This document shows, one piece after another, positions 1 to 11,446 of a DNA stretch of 64,000 bases. Origin of the DNA: Solea solea. Lineage: Eukaryota > Chordata > Actinopteri > Pleuronectiformes > Soleidae. The DNA is taken from contig NC_081138.1 in the NCBI RefSeq assembly GCF_958295425.1, forward strand, positions 23,355,886 to 23,419,885. The letters are read 5' to 3'. The translations under genes were made by a program, and so were the position numbers. The notes under the pieces are model-generated. The model was not told the DNA's origin. It ran no database searches and saw only the letters and a list, made by a program, of their open reading frames with translations. Every line of letters starts with the position of its first letter. Position 1 is the stretch's first letter.

Positions 1-817
1 TCAATTCTGAGTTGTCTCACATATAGTATGACATTTTCTGTCATTGTTGAATACGCATGCAAAACGGTATTAGTGTGCATGCATGCTGTTTGAGAGGGCA
101 GTCACATTCAGATGCAAGACACTTTTAGTCATGAATGTGAACTGTCCTGTCGGATTTGAATTGGATTTGCGCAATCAGTCTGATAATCTGAACGAATCCC
201 AGGTGTGAAAAGTCACGTTGTGGAGCGTTCTCCACTTCTGATCAGATCTCTCAGGATAGATGTCGACGCCAGGTCAGAACAGGGCCAAAGAGGCTAGGTC
301 TGGGTTAGCATGTAGCTTCTCTGACCAAAACCCTGCAGGTGAACTCTATTTATCTGATGAATCATCACACACCAGAGGGAAGTTCGGTTCTGCCAAGTTT
401 GCCGTTGACACCTTTCCCAAAGGAAAGGGAAAAAAAGACTGGTGGCAAACTTGAGGAACTTCACCTTCATCTCTCATTTTAGAATGAATAAGGAAATGAC
501 TCTACAAGTTGGATGGTGCTGCTGAGTCGGCTGTTTGAAAAGAACTTGCACGGCTTCCCAGGCTGGACATAGACACACAGCATTTCATCGTCCATGTCCT
601 CCTGTTCGTAACCCCACCCACCCTCAAAACGTCTTTCAGTGTTTTCTATATCAGTTTCATTGCAGCTCAGGGTGGAAACATAGGGAGGAGGCACAGTGAA
701 TGATTAGCTTGCGTTTGGCCCATGAGAACTTTACAGGCTTTTTGCACACTAGCACACTACACTCACGCTTTTCGTTTATGTTGTTCACGGATTACGCGGG
801 TTCGTGTTGTCTTGCAG
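1..817 (+). other. Intron of the SHANK2-like gene (partial, 5' end outside window)
   Basis: No coding exon was recognised here. The short open frames have no familiar protein features and are not bounded by convincing splice sites. The stretch ends in an acceptor, CTTGCAG at 811-817, which leads into the first recognised exon. The upstream exons with the ankyrin, SH3 and PDZ regions are expected further left, outside the window. This reading is inferred from the downstream exons. Confidence 0.7.
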
Positions 818-930
818 ACAAAGTTGAAGAGATGACACATGCCCAGAAGAGCTCACCTGTCGATATGAAGATCGCTACAATCAAACCACGCCCCTCCAGT
901 CGCTGCTTGGTTACGGCCGCTGATATGAAC
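818..930 (+). CDS. shank2: SHANK2-like scaffold protein, internal exon (linker after PDZ)
   Basis: This 113-bp exon encodes a linker segment beginning DKVEEM and containing ATIKPRPSSRC and ending AADMN. These features resemble the SHANK2 segment just C-terminal of the PDZ domain. The acceptor is CAG at 815-817 and the donor is AAC|GTAAGT at 930/931. The first codon (Asp) is split: its G comes from the upstream exon, and the exon ends in phase 0. SHANK proteins are multidomain scaffolds of the excitatory postsynaptic density that link GKAP/PSD-95 complexes to Homer and actin. Identification rests on family knowledge; the exon boundaries are seen directly. The segment is too short to tell shank2a from shank2b. 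Confidence 0.85.
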
Positions 931-1107
931 GTAAGTGAGCAGAACTGAACCTTATGTTTTAATTTGAGGGTGTTGATGAGTTTTCAGTCTTACTGCTTCT
1001 TTTCGCCCTGACAAACTAAAATCCGTTGCTCTCAGGTTTGTAATACAAAAGAGCTAATGAAAAATGTGTGTTGCTGGATGTTTCATTAACAAAACTATGT
1101 TTTGCAG
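931..1107 (+). other. Short intron
   Basis: This 177-bp intron has a GTAAGT donor and a TTTTGCAG acceptor. It joins two phase-0 ends, so the reading frame continues directly from AADMN into SMYHDRQG. Confidence 0.85.
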
Positions 1108-1213
1108 TCCATGTATCATGATCGCCAGGGAGTAGCGGTGGTTCCACCTACTGTGCCAGGAGCCTTCCTGGGGATACCTGAGAAGGGCACGATCAAAAAG
1201 CAAAAATCAATAG
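1108..1213 (+). CDS. shank2: SHANK2-like scaffold protein, internal exon
   Basis: This 106-bp exon encodes SMYHDRQGVAVVPPTVPG followed by AFLGIPEKGTIKKQKSI. The TVPG...FLGIP...QKSI pattern is characteristic of SHANK2 and not of SHANK1 or SHANK3. The exon begins in phase 0 after TTTGCAG (ending 1107) and ends in phase 1 at G1213 before a GTATGA donor. The split codon joins base 2217 of the next exon to give Gly. In mammals an alternatively used segment (containing RIF) can follow QKSI. I did not find an equivalent in the next intron, so the form encoded here corresponds to the short version. Boundaries and phase are observed; the isoform comparison is from memory. Confidence 0.85.
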
Positions 1214-2216
1214 GTATGATTTATATACAGTCATTTTGGCTTGAAGTGCATGTCCTGCTTTTTGTGCTTTTAGCTTGTCGTAATGTTCTACTAATGCTTT
1301 GTGGATTTGCTCCAGCAATATTGAAGCTAATTATAGATAAATTAGAATGATCCAGTCAGCAAAGTGTGCTTTGAGGCGATAATATTGGAGGTCATTAAGC
1401 ATATGCTGAAACCTCATTCTCAGTGCTGAACTGGAGGGACATCGTGCAGGCTAATGTTACTCACAGCTCTTTTGATTTGCAGTGCCATCATTATTATTAC
1501 AAAAAAAAACACCTGCATATTTCACAATAATTGCAACGAAAGCACATTTAGCATGTATTATGGTCAGCTGGGAAAATGTAAAACAAGGGAAGTGGTCTTT
1601 CCTGAGAAATAACTAGCGTTCTTCATTGAGTAATAGCCCCGAGCAGCCCTCGGCACATATTCCCCAACCTCTACAGTTGAACCACTACATAACTACATGT
1701 ATAATAAAAGGAGGAATGTTACTTAATAAAACTGGCTAAATAAAGTCGTATAAATGGACACATACTCTTCTTTAGATACACTGAAGATTCTTTTTTAATA
1801 AATCTCTACATTATCTAAATGTGCCCAACCCTTTTTTGTCTTTTAATTAATATCGTAGTAATCAAGATTACATGACCCTTTTAGAATATTCACTGCTGCT
1901 GAAATTATTTGATTTAAGGGCCTTTAATATATGTGTTTATTATTGTTCTTATTTCTGCTGTGAAACCTTCGATTGGTGAAGTAACTGCTCAAATGAACTT
2001 GTAGCAGGATACATGTTATAGTTGTTTACTTGTCTCATTCGCTCAGCCTTTGACAAATTTCAGAAACATCGACTTGGATTAATGAGTTAGGGAAAGGCAC
2101 TTCAATAAACCAGACATTAACTGAAGAATAAGAGGTCATTCTGGAAATAGAAAAAAAAAATATGGCCGTCTCCCCCAGGTCCTTACATCATTTTCTTTCC
2201 GCTCCATTTCTTCAAG
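1214..2216 (+). other. Intron, AT-rich
   Basis: This is a 1.0-kb intron between phase-1 exon ends. Its 3' end has a long pyrimidine tract (about 2187-2213) and an AAG acceptor at 2214-2216. A second possible acceptor, CCCCCAG ending at 2178, would add residues upstream of the conserved sequence in the next exon and is less likely. The open frame that extends upstream from 2217 to an ATG at 2162 is intronic read-through and not a real start. Confidence 0.75.
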
Positions 2217-4698
2217 GTTCAGAAGAACAGGGATTCCTCACGCCTCCCCTACTCAAGTTCTCCCGCAGCCTCTCTATGCCTGACACCTCAGAGGACATCC
2301 CTCCTCCCCCAGCCATTTCACCCCCTTCACCACCTGCCTACAACTCAACTCCTGGCCCTACAGGCAAAGGCTACGGCACCACAAGACCCAGCTTCCTTCA
2401 GAACTCACCCAATGCAGTGACGACCATTAGCCGAAACACAGATGTTGGTACGTTGAGGCGTGGCTATTTTCGCCAGAGCTCCGAGCAGTTTGAGAGCCCA
2501 CGTACTCGAGGTCGCACACCAGTGCCTGAGAACCCTTACTCTGAGGTGGGTAATAAGAATCTGTATGTGCCAGCAAAACCAGCTCGAAGGAAGGGCATGC
2601 TAGTAAAGCAGTCCAATGTTGAGGACAGTCCAGAGAAAACGTGTCACATGCCAGCAAGCCCCTCAGGCCCAGTTTCCATGCCTACTACACCTGTAGAACG
2701 AACATGCTCATCCATCCCCATACCCACAATCATTGTCAAGGAGCCTTCCACCAGCAGCAGTGGCAAGAGCAGCCAGGGTAGCAGTATGGAGATTGAGCCC
2801 ACCACCCCTGAACACCCATCTCTTACGCCCACTGTTAGTGGAAGTGGAGGTCTGCGTCCTGAAGACACACTTCACTCTTTAAGCAACCCTTTTGCTGCTG
2901 CTATTGCTGGGGCAGTACGGGACAGAGAGAAAAGACTAGAGGCAAGAAAGAGCTCAATTGCCTTCCAGTCAATAGACATTGGGGATGATGAATTTAGTAG
3001 TCCAGCACCAACCCCTCGCCTGCGCCAGTCAAAGTCCATCGATGAAGGCATGTTCAGTAGCGATGAGCGACTTCGAAGGATATTGGCCCCTCCCACAGAA
3101 AGACTTGGTCGTCCTGTTGGGGGTGGTAGTGGAAACATGACTGATTTTAATACTCCTGAGCCAACAGTTGTACGGGAACCTCTTAACACCAGAACAGGCC
3201 AGTGTCCCAACTTGGATAGCCCTGTTAGTCTCCCAGCCACTCCTAAGAGCCACTACAGGGCCAATGGAACCTACCTCCACCCTGTAACTGGCAAACCCTT
3301 GGATCCAAATTCTCCTTTAGCCCTTGCTCTGGCAGCTCGTGACCGGGCCATGAAGGAACAACAGAACAATCCTCAGAATCAGCCACAAAATCCTCCTCAG
3401 GTTCAGCAAACCCCAAAACACGAAGCACAGTCCCTTCCAATTCAGTCAAGCCACAAACCAGACCTCAACCAACCTCTTTTTATCGACACCAAACTACGCT
3501 CTGGGATTGAGACAAGTTTTGCTGCAATTTCCTCAGCAACCATGGGGCGACCAGGCCGAGGCGGCCTGCGGAGGCAGATGACAGAACAGAAGTATGAGTC
3601 TGATGGCGCAAGGGAAGAGCGGCAGCATAAAGCTGTTGAGGAGAGAAAAAGTGCACCAGCAGATGTGACAGACACATCACAACTCAAATCAGCCGGGTTA
3701 TTAATGGTCCACACCAGCACAGAAGCGAGCAACAAGGCTAACAGCCCAGAGGTGGAGGGGCAGGACAGCAACAGGCCATCTGAGCTGAAGGACCCCAACC
3801 AACCTGATCCTCACAATCCTTCAACATTCTCCTCAAATCCCCAGCCACCTTCATCGCGGAGGAGCATTCCATTAGGTGAATCCATGGAAGAACCAGTAAA
3901 GCTGCCATTCCGCATCCCTCCACCCCCTCTGGCCTCTGTTGATATCGATGAGGAATTTGAATTTACTGAGCCCCTTCCTCCTCCACTGGAGTTTGCCAAC
4001 AGTATTGACATTCCTGATGACCAGGCCAGTGCCATTGCAGAGTTGCTTAAGCAGCAGAGACGGAATGGAGGACCTTTATTACCTCCATATCATGCACACG
4101 CCCCGCCACCTGTAACTGACAAACGTATGGCAAACAGTATGCCCCCCTCATATCCTCCTCCTCCACCTGACCCAGAGTCAGGGGTGGGTGACTCGGGCAT
4201 TGAAGAAGTAGACAGTCGCAGTAGTGGGGATCCTCAGCACATGGAGACCACCAGCACAGTTTCCAGCATCTCCACCCTATCTTCAGAAGGAGGCTTTTGT
4301 GACAGCGCTCTGGAGAGCCTCTATGCCACCGCAGATGGACATGCCTTCCTGGTGGATCGGCCTCCTGTGCCACCCAAACCCAAGGGCAAGTCTGTCATCA
4401 ACAGAACATCACTTTACCATGATGCTCTCATTGAAGAGCCCCCAGAATCCTATGGTTCACCACCTCAGGCGCCTCCACCGTCATCTGCTGAACCTCCTAG
4501 GACTCCCACTCAAAGGACATCCAAGCTGTGGGGCGATCAGCCCCCTGAGCTGTGCAGCCCCCCATCTACACCGGACAACAAAAACACCATTATTACTGAA
4601 CTGAGTTCTATTCTGCAGCAAATGAATCGCGACAGGCCATCCAAGCCAGGAGAGAGCCTTGATTCCCCTACTGGGACCAGGGGAGGTTTTGGCACAAG
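2217..4698 (+). CDS. shank2: SHANK2-like scaffold protein, large proline/serine-rich exon
   Basis: This 2,482-bp exon encodes about 827 residues of the long disordered region typical of SHANKs. Recognisable blocks, in order, are the phosphorylation-rich SRSLSMPDTSEDIPPPP stretch, PENPYSEVG, the basic PAKPARRKGMLVKQSNVED block, PTIIVKEPSTSSSGKSSQ, FAAAIAGAVRDREKRLEAR, and SPLALALAARDRAMKE. These are followed by KSAGLLMVHT, PFRIPPPPLASVDIDEEF, the Homer EVH1 ligand PPLEF (3980-3994), VGDSGIEEVDSRSS, STVSSISTLSSEGG, the cortactin-type SH3 ligand PPVPPKPK (4361-4384), TSKLWGD, and ITELSSILQQMNRD. The PFRIPPPPLASVD and VKQSNVEDSPEKT blocks favour SHANK2 over SHANK1 and SHANK3. The exon begins after the AAG acceptor ending at 2216 and ends in phase 2 before the GTAGGT donor at 4699. 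Reading past the donor meets TAG at once (4700-4702), so intron retention would give a form without SAM. No frameshift or internal stop was seen. Confidence 0.93.
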
Positions 4699-6737
4699 GT
4701 AGGTGATAAGTCAGTCCTTATTTCCAAACTTTCTTTTTCTTTTACTTCTCTTCTTTTTTTTGTCATGTCTTTTTGAAGCATTATACTCAAGCAACCACAA
4801 TGAGTACATCTATTGTAGTAAGCAGTACTTGACTAGTCAGTGGTTATGTATTTAAGACAGGAAATATTCTCTTTTAGACATAGTGGTCGAACTGATAGCT
4901 TGGTTTTTCTTTTTTAAGGTGCCCTGATATGTATCATAAAGAGAAAGTGTCACCAGTTTTTTTAGGGACTATGGGGATGTTTGCAATCGAAGATTTAACT
5001 GTGACAGGTCGCAGATACTGCATGTTGTGCCTCTTCATTTTACATCAGATATACCAAGCCTGAAGTTTATTGCATAATCAGCACACATGTCATTGTGCTT
5101 ACTTACTTACTTAAGGGTTTTAACCATGTGCAGTATTGTTTGTACATACCATGTCAGGTTTACAGATGCACATTGCAGTGGATTAACATCTTAAATGAGG
5201 GTAAATATCTGCCTCTATATGTGTTATTGTTTGGTTAGGAGGTTGTTACAGCTCACCTGGTTTGTTCCGAGTTGTGTGTGGGGTATATTTTAGAGCTTCA
5301 GTGAGAACTATCGGCAAATATTCAAAGCATCGGTGCGGTGTTGGGCAATAAGAACAAAAAGTCTTTGTGTTACAGGTAGTGTTTTAGCTGTTATAATACA
5401 AATACTTACAGTTTTAAGATCGTCAAACATGAAACTAAATTTGTGGGTGTTGTTTTTGTAAGTGGTCACACTGGCCCAGTGTTGGTGCTGGTAATGTTAG
5501 GTAATAGCTGTGATTCATTAAAGTATTACAAAGATTACATTGTTATGTGAGAATAATTCATCATAATAACCACCACCTTGTGATGAGGAAAGTGGAGCAA
5601 AGGGGCTTTATGGGCAAATGCTATAAAACTTGATTTGGATGTTGATTTTCTCAGTAACAGTCATAGCATTATATACACAGTATATACAGTACAGTGTATT
5701 GTTGGTGAATACAGGTTTTGACATACTGTAGGTCTGTAAAAAGATATTTTTAGTATTATTTAATTAAAGAAAATATGAACTGATGTTGGTTTCCTTTAAC
5801 TATGCCAATGATCAGGGAGCACATCCATATCCCACATAGTGTTGTACAATGGTTGGTATAGCAGACTAAAGCCATAGGTGTTAATATGGATTTTACAGAG
5901 CAACATTTTTGGTGGTCTCTGCCTATTTGAAGAGATTAGTCCCATTGTCAGACCTTCCCTCAAGACAAACACTTAAAGCCATGACCGACCATGTGTCAGT
6001 GGTAATGTGAAAAACTTTTTCTTTGACAACAGAAGTAAAAATGATTTAAATAAAGGCCTTATCTTTTTTGGCAGCCTCTTTTCATATAGTCTGTGTATCC
6101 TGGAGTAAACTGAATGTTTACTTGGATGGACGCACAAAGAACCGGTTGCTGCAGGCTATAAATAAGGTCAACACAATCGTTTACAGTTTGACAGCTCGTG
6201 ATGTGTTAGTGATGGTTCATTGGGTAGAGTAAGATTGATTTCCTGTTTAGCCACATGTTTTGATCACTCCGAAGGTGCGGGGCTCACATTTGCGGTAACC
6301 GGTACAACGCTTTGATGGACCCTCCACCTGAATCAGCTCAGCTCATGTTTTTTTAAACTCGTCATTTCCCTGGTATGAGTTGGAAATGAAAAGCACGATG
6401 AATAATTAAATTCACAGCTCTCATACATGTTAAATGAATGCTCTCATCGCTCATCAGAGGTATAGACAGTGGAGGAAAAATGTTGATTCTTCTGAAAGCT
6501 ACTGCCTTCAGTGTTGGATCAATGTTGGATCAACGCAGTGATGTCCATTTGTGGTAATTACAGTGAGGTGTCCAGCACCTGCTTACGTTCGGCTCTGTGT
6601 ACCCGCCTTCACGCTTGAACTATCATATTATCCTCATTTTCATCCTCTGAAGTTGAAAGTCATGCCTGTTGACCTTTTACACCTTGTACTCATCTCATTT
6701 TCAGCTCATGCCTCCATCCTCATCTCCATTTCCTTCA

Positions 6738-6786
6738 CCTCCTCTTTCTTCATGCTCCTCTGTGTCTCCCATCTTTGCAGGTAGGT
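6738..6786 (+). promoter_or_regulatory. Candidate recursive splice site (zero-length exon)
   Basis: A long pyrimidine-rich tract ends in TTTGCAG at 6774-6780 and is followed at once by GTAGGT (6781-6786), giving an acceptor directly abutting a donor. This is the known ratchet-point pattern (pyrimidines, NCAG|GTRAGT) used in recursive splicing of long introns in neuronal genes. The sequence match is seen directly; use in splicing is inference. The host intron is shorter than the usual recursive introns, so it could also be a cryptic alternative exon end. Confidence 0.35.
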
Positions 6787-7526
6787 TCCTTTTGCTGCTT
6801 TGACATTATGCTAAGGCCGCAGTCCCAGTGTTGTTCATTATGTTTAGGTCACTGTCATTTGTTACATGAGGTTCCAACCAATGAGGAAATATTAAAATAC
6901 TGCAGCTCATTTAAAAAGTATAAGTAGGCAGCATATATTTGTGGTTGTTGATTAATTATTCTACAATAAACTTTCGGTTTAATCTCAATCAAGTAATCTG
7001 AGAGAGATCCAGACCTCTGCACCTTGATGTGTTCCCAGTCTTGGGCGAAGTCTGGCCCGTGCAAGGATATTTTGACAAATCACATGGAGCGTTCAGAGAT
7101 AGAGAGGGTTTTCCTTATTGGCTGTTTGACTAAGCAGCTGCACACATAGTAGAACTTCCAGCATTGATTCTGCCTATGCTGAAAAGCAACCTGAAAAGAG
7201 ATGCAGAGATTGCCAACTGTGTCACAAGTATTTTGCCCCAGAAAGCAAGACATAAATCAAAATATGACTCATTTGCTGCTTCCTTTTATTCACATACAGT
7301 ATGTAGGGGAAAAGTGTATGTATATTCAGCTGTTTTTCTTTTTTTCTACTTTTATTAAAAAAAAAATGTCCAGACTGCAGACAGCTGTAGCCGTCACTTA
7401 CGCTCTCGTCACACGATGAGTTTGGTGCACATCTTTCTTCACAGCTTTGTGAAGCAGTCATATGATATAAAGGGTTTATATTTTGTGGGGCTTTTTGTGG
7501 TTGTCTTTTTTCCATGCAGTAAAGGG

Positions 7527-8158
7527 CGATATGGCAAAAATATATCCCGTTTCTATCAATTTTCTTTCTCAATTTTGCAGGTTTATTTAACACCTTCGCT
7601 GATCAGACCCACCTCTCCCTGTTTAAGAAGATGCAGTCAGTGCCTGTGCATAAAAGCAGAAGGACACAGACCATTGTTATCTATTTTATAAGTAATAAAC
7701 TGTCTTCCTGCCTGTCGACACATGAGCCCTGGTACTCTTTAACATGAAAGGATCTACCTGTTTTCTTTATCTTCCAGTTATCTTTCTTTATCTCTGCTTT
7801 GCTGCTGTCAGTGTTGTGGCTCAGTGCTGGTGGCACCTGTGTGTCCGTTCAGTGGTGAAGTCGAGATTTCTGGTTTCCTCTTATTGTAACTTAACTTTTA
7901 ACTGCTATGTGATGTTGTGAGTCTTTAGAAACATGGCACATTCTTTGACTTTTTTTCCCTCTCCCTGTGCTGCTTACGTGTGATCAGAACAGCTGTGTTT
8001 GGAATAATAATCACAGTTTTTCGTTCGGTTCTGAACGTCACCTTATATTGTTTTATTTCCTATTTCCTATTTCCTTATTTCCTACCTTTGGAAAATGTTC
8101 AAAATAATGTGAAACATCATCATGAATATTGTCATGATAAAATATTGCCATATCATTT
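7527..8158. repeat. Possible interspersed element with short inverted ends
   Basis: GATATGGCAAAAATAT near 7529-7544 is approximately complementary to ATATTGCCATATC near 8141-8153. The two lie about 600 bp apart within the intron. This resembles the ends of short fish DNA elements. No target duplication was resolved and the arms are short and AT-rich, so this may be chance. Confidence 0.25.
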
Positions 8159-8600
8159 TAACCTAATATTGCCTTTTTTCCCCAAGAAATTTGGCTTTAT
8201 TTTTCTCTCGACGGCCCCCTGCTGACCAAACCAGTCTGGGCCATGTCATTTGAGTTTCAGAGCCCTGGTCTAGGAGAAACCTTTCTAGTATCCCACAACG
8301 CTTTTTAGATTAGGAGCCAGAACTCCACAAAGAGGAGTTGCTCTCTGCTCAAGAGAGATGTGATTTGTCGCTGAACTTGTAAAATTGAGCTGAATTGAAT
8401 TACTGCGAAGCTGAACATCATGTTTGCTTGTAATCTGGTCGCCTCCATTGTTCCTCTGAAGCATCTGTGTGTGTGATTCACACGTCAGAGAGAGATTATG
8501 GATGGGGAGTTAGGGTTAGAGCGCCCTGTCGATGAAGGCCTGTGGCGAGTAAAGGTGGCACCCCCACTGTGACCATCAAACAGATGGTCACAGAGAAAGA

Positions 8601-8627
8601 ACACACACACACACACACACACACATA
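8601..8627. repeat. (AC)n microsatellite
   Basis: A run of AC dinucleotides within the last SHANK2-like intron, continued by imperfect AC/AT. Confidence 0.95.
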
Positions 8628-8842
8628 CTTGGTGTTACTGTATGTTACAATCAGCACCATCAGATTTTTTTCTTTGGTCATTTGAGTTTTATTTCCCGTC
8701 TTTGTTCTTTCATTCTATTTTAGCCTCCCAGATTAAACGTGCGTTGGTTGTGCCCGTGGACGAAAGGGTTGCCTAGCAACCAGCTGATGAGAGCAGTCTC
8801 TAGGCCTGCAGTGATGTCAATCTGAGTCAGGGGAGGGGTGTT

Positions 8843-8880
8843 TGTGTGTGTGTATGTGTGTGTGTGTGTGTGTGTGTGCG
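8843..8880. repeat. (TG)n microsatellite
   Basis: An almost uninterrupted TG/GT run with one TA interruption, followed by further TG-rich sequence to about 8925. Confidence 0.95.
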
Positions 8881-9038
8881 CATTGGTGTGCATACGTGTG
8901 TTCATGCGTGCATGCATGTGTGAGATGAATTGAGGATGGCAGATCTAACCCTCAGCAGAGTTCAACATCATCTCCAGCAGATCACGTGCTGCGCTGCTTT
9001 AGTAGGCCATGATTATGTAACCCAGCAGAGCAGAGTCA

Positions 9039-9070
9039 GTGCGTGTGCGTGCGTGTGCGTGCGTGTGCGC
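9039..9070. repeat. GTGC/GTGT short tandem repeat
   Basis: A 10-bp motif, GTGCGTGTGC, is repeated about three times in tandem. It forms a purine-pyrimidine alternating tract of the kind that can adopt Z-DNA. Confidence 0.85.
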
Positions 9071-9589
9071 TTCTATAAATAAAGGCAGCGTGTGCATGCA
9101 TGCCAACAAGTGCGACCCTGTATGTGTGAGCTGGTGTGTGCTCGCAGAGAAGCAGTGAGTGTTGCGATGTGTGGGCGTGGCGAGGTCTCCCACTACTGAT
9201 ATCAATAGCGCTGCATCACTTTTCTCTCTGCTCAGCTGATGCAGAACAAGCCTCGTTCCTGCGCTGAGCTGAAGGCCAGTGAGGGACACGTGCCAAAGTT
9301 ACTTATGTGTGTGCTTGTCCTTCTATTTTTGCATGGACCAGTTTGACTATGGGAGGATGGTAAAAGTAAGGACAGGGATGATGGTTCCTCACTGTCTCAC
9401 AGACATTCAAAGGGCTGTTTAAGGATCAGAATGTGGTTGTAGAGTCAATGGTGGAGTGAGGTCTGTGCAAGGACTTGATATTAAGTTATGGTACGTTCAG
9501 GATGTGACACGTTGAGGATGAGATATATTCAGTTTGTGATACGCTACTTTATTGACTATGTCGGGCTTAGTCTGAAGTCCCTTGCTCGA

Positions 9590-9720
9590 TTACAGTTGGT
9601 TCAGAACGACATACGGAAAAACAAAAGCACTTTTCCGGATTGAGTTTCAAAATGATTTTATTTGTTTTTAAATGTCTTCATGGTCTTGCCCCACAGATCA
9701 GTCACTGTTAGTCGTCCCTA
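9590..9720 (+). pseudogene. Decayed non-LTR retrotransposon reverse-transcriptase fragment
   Basis: One frame reads QLVQND (from 9593) and another reads FVFKCLHGLAPQIS (9661-9702). Both match the conserved tail of fish LINE reverse transcriptases, where a LQLVQN motif is followed some 30-40 residues later by a YKALHGLAP-type motif. The two motifs are in different frames with stops between them, so it is a dead fragment. The call is from motif recognition; the exact LINE clade is not resolved. Confidence 0.4.
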
Positions 9721-11149
9721 AGAGTAAGAGGAAGCTTAAAAAACTGAATTCTCATTTCCCCAATTCAGTCCGAACTCTGGGAACAATCAAGTGATAAATG
9801 CCATGAGAACAGAATGCTGTTAGTTCTTTGTAGCAGAGAGCATAAATAAGACGGAAGAAGCCAAGAAGAGACTTATAAATCAGTGTCATCCTGTGAGTGA
9901 AACCTTTGTATACTCAAAGAAGGCCACTGAGCGTTGGCATACAAATCACAATGATGAATGAGGAGACTACAACCTGTAGTAAACCTTAAAGCACAGTGAT
10001 AAACAGTTTTCAGAGGCATTCACGTACAGAACATCACCATAATCAATGGTCCACGATACCAATAATGTCACGATACAACAATCCGTATATTGCAAGACAA
10101 TCACCATGAGGAGACATGAAGTGGTGACACCAGTTGAATGAAACTGGCAGGGACTGTTTGCTTTAGATCGCCTTCATTTGTTAATTAAATTATCTATATT
10201 TGCCCTGGCGTATCGATTACCATATTGCATGTAGAAGGACGAAGACATGTCGCCAAATGTGATGCTTTGTGATTGGCATGAGAGATTGTGGAAGCATGTC
10301 CTCTTTATGACATGAGGCTCTTGTTCGCTGGGAAGGAAAGATAATAAGGTCAGAGCAGCTAAACGAGGCGCTGTTCTAATTAGTCCTAACAGGCAATTTC
10401 ACAGTTTTCACATCAGTTTAAGTCCTGTAACAGGAACATCTTCCTTTTTAGTGCAGTCATCTCAGTTTAAACTGTCATTGCATAAAAATATCATATTGAA
10501 TGTTGAAAAACTTGCTTTGGTAGAGCCAGATGGCAGGGACTCATTGCTTCATGAGTATGCTCTGTTTTTCCATCTGTTCTTTTCTTTTATCCTGTGTGTG
10601 CTTTGTGTGTCTTTACATGCCGCTTATCACACGTCTCATGTCGCCCCTTTGTCTCTGTCTCATCCATTCCACACGACGTCCTGTGGAAAAGCCGGTGCTG
10701 ACTGAGAAAGTGGAAACTGTAAGTTTGTTGCACTGCCCGGCCGAGCTGTAAACAATGGCCCAGTTCCATTTTAACAGAACGACCCCCTTAGTCCCCTTCA
10801 CTTCCCCTCAGGCTGTTCCATATGTCAGCAGAAGGAGAGAGAGCGGTATCTAGGCTGCACGTAGCACATCGCTGCTAGTGGGAAAAGTCATTTTGGGAGC
10901 GAGGAGGTCAGACGTGGCCTGGATTCCGCCCTCACTGTAGTTCTCCCATCAGTCAGTCCAGTATAAACAGAATCTTTGACGTGTTTCTCGACAGGGAACA
11001 GACTCCTCAGGGGAAGTTGAAGGAAGGTGTGAACATACATGCATGGTTTGCTGTTTGTGTGTTTGTGTTGGAGTGCTTGGGGGTATCTGTGTGTTACTGA
11101 TCACATTTCCCCGCCTCCATCTGGAGCTTCAAGTAATGTGAGGGTGACG

Positions 11150-11179
11150 TCTCTCTCCCTCTCTCGCTCTCTCTCTCTA
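11150..11179. repeat. (CT)n microsatellite
   Basis: An imperfect run of CT dinucleotides in the last intron. Confidence 0.85.
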
Positions 11180-11407
11180 TCACACATACATCTGATTGTC
11201 GTGGTGTGACCTGTTTTCAGCAACGCTTAATGACTGACTCATTTCAGTTGTAAAAAAAATGTTGTGATGACAACGTTAACATGAGCCCTGTCAGAGCGGC
11301 GACAGCGTCGTCCCACACAGCCATCGACTCGTGCAGGAGTAAAGGGGATCCAGCTGTTCTCTGTTGCTGTTGTTGTTTTCAGATAAAAGACAAATCTGTA
11401 CATTTGC

Positions 11408-11409
<2 letters not shown>

Positions 11410-11444
<35 letters not shown>
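11410..11444. repeat. (AC)n microsatellite
   Basis: An uninterrupted run of AC dinucleotides in the last intron. Confidence 0.97.

Positions 11445-11446
<2 letters not shown>

Noticed and set aside
2162..2216. ATG at 2162 as the start of an 846-residue protein
   Set aside because: The codons before 2217 are intronic: a pyrimidine tract and acceptor end at 2216, and the phase joins exactly with the exon ending at 1213.
6705..6780. Possible 76-bp Pro/Ser-rich cassette exon between TTTTCAG and GTAGGT
   Set aside because: One frame is Pro/Ser-rich like SHANK linkers, but neither its length nor its phase fits between the phase-2 exon end at 4698 and the exon start at 13328. The AG|GT junction is better treated as a splice-site curiosity.
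8496..9289. Open frames across 8.5-9.3 kb rich in His/Thr or Cys/Val
   Set aside because: They are translations of CA/TG microsatellites.
10681..10722. Possible micro-exon ending GAAACT|GTAAGT near 10720
   Set aside because: The donor-like site is good, but the nearest acceptor is poor and the required phase gives an immediate stop.
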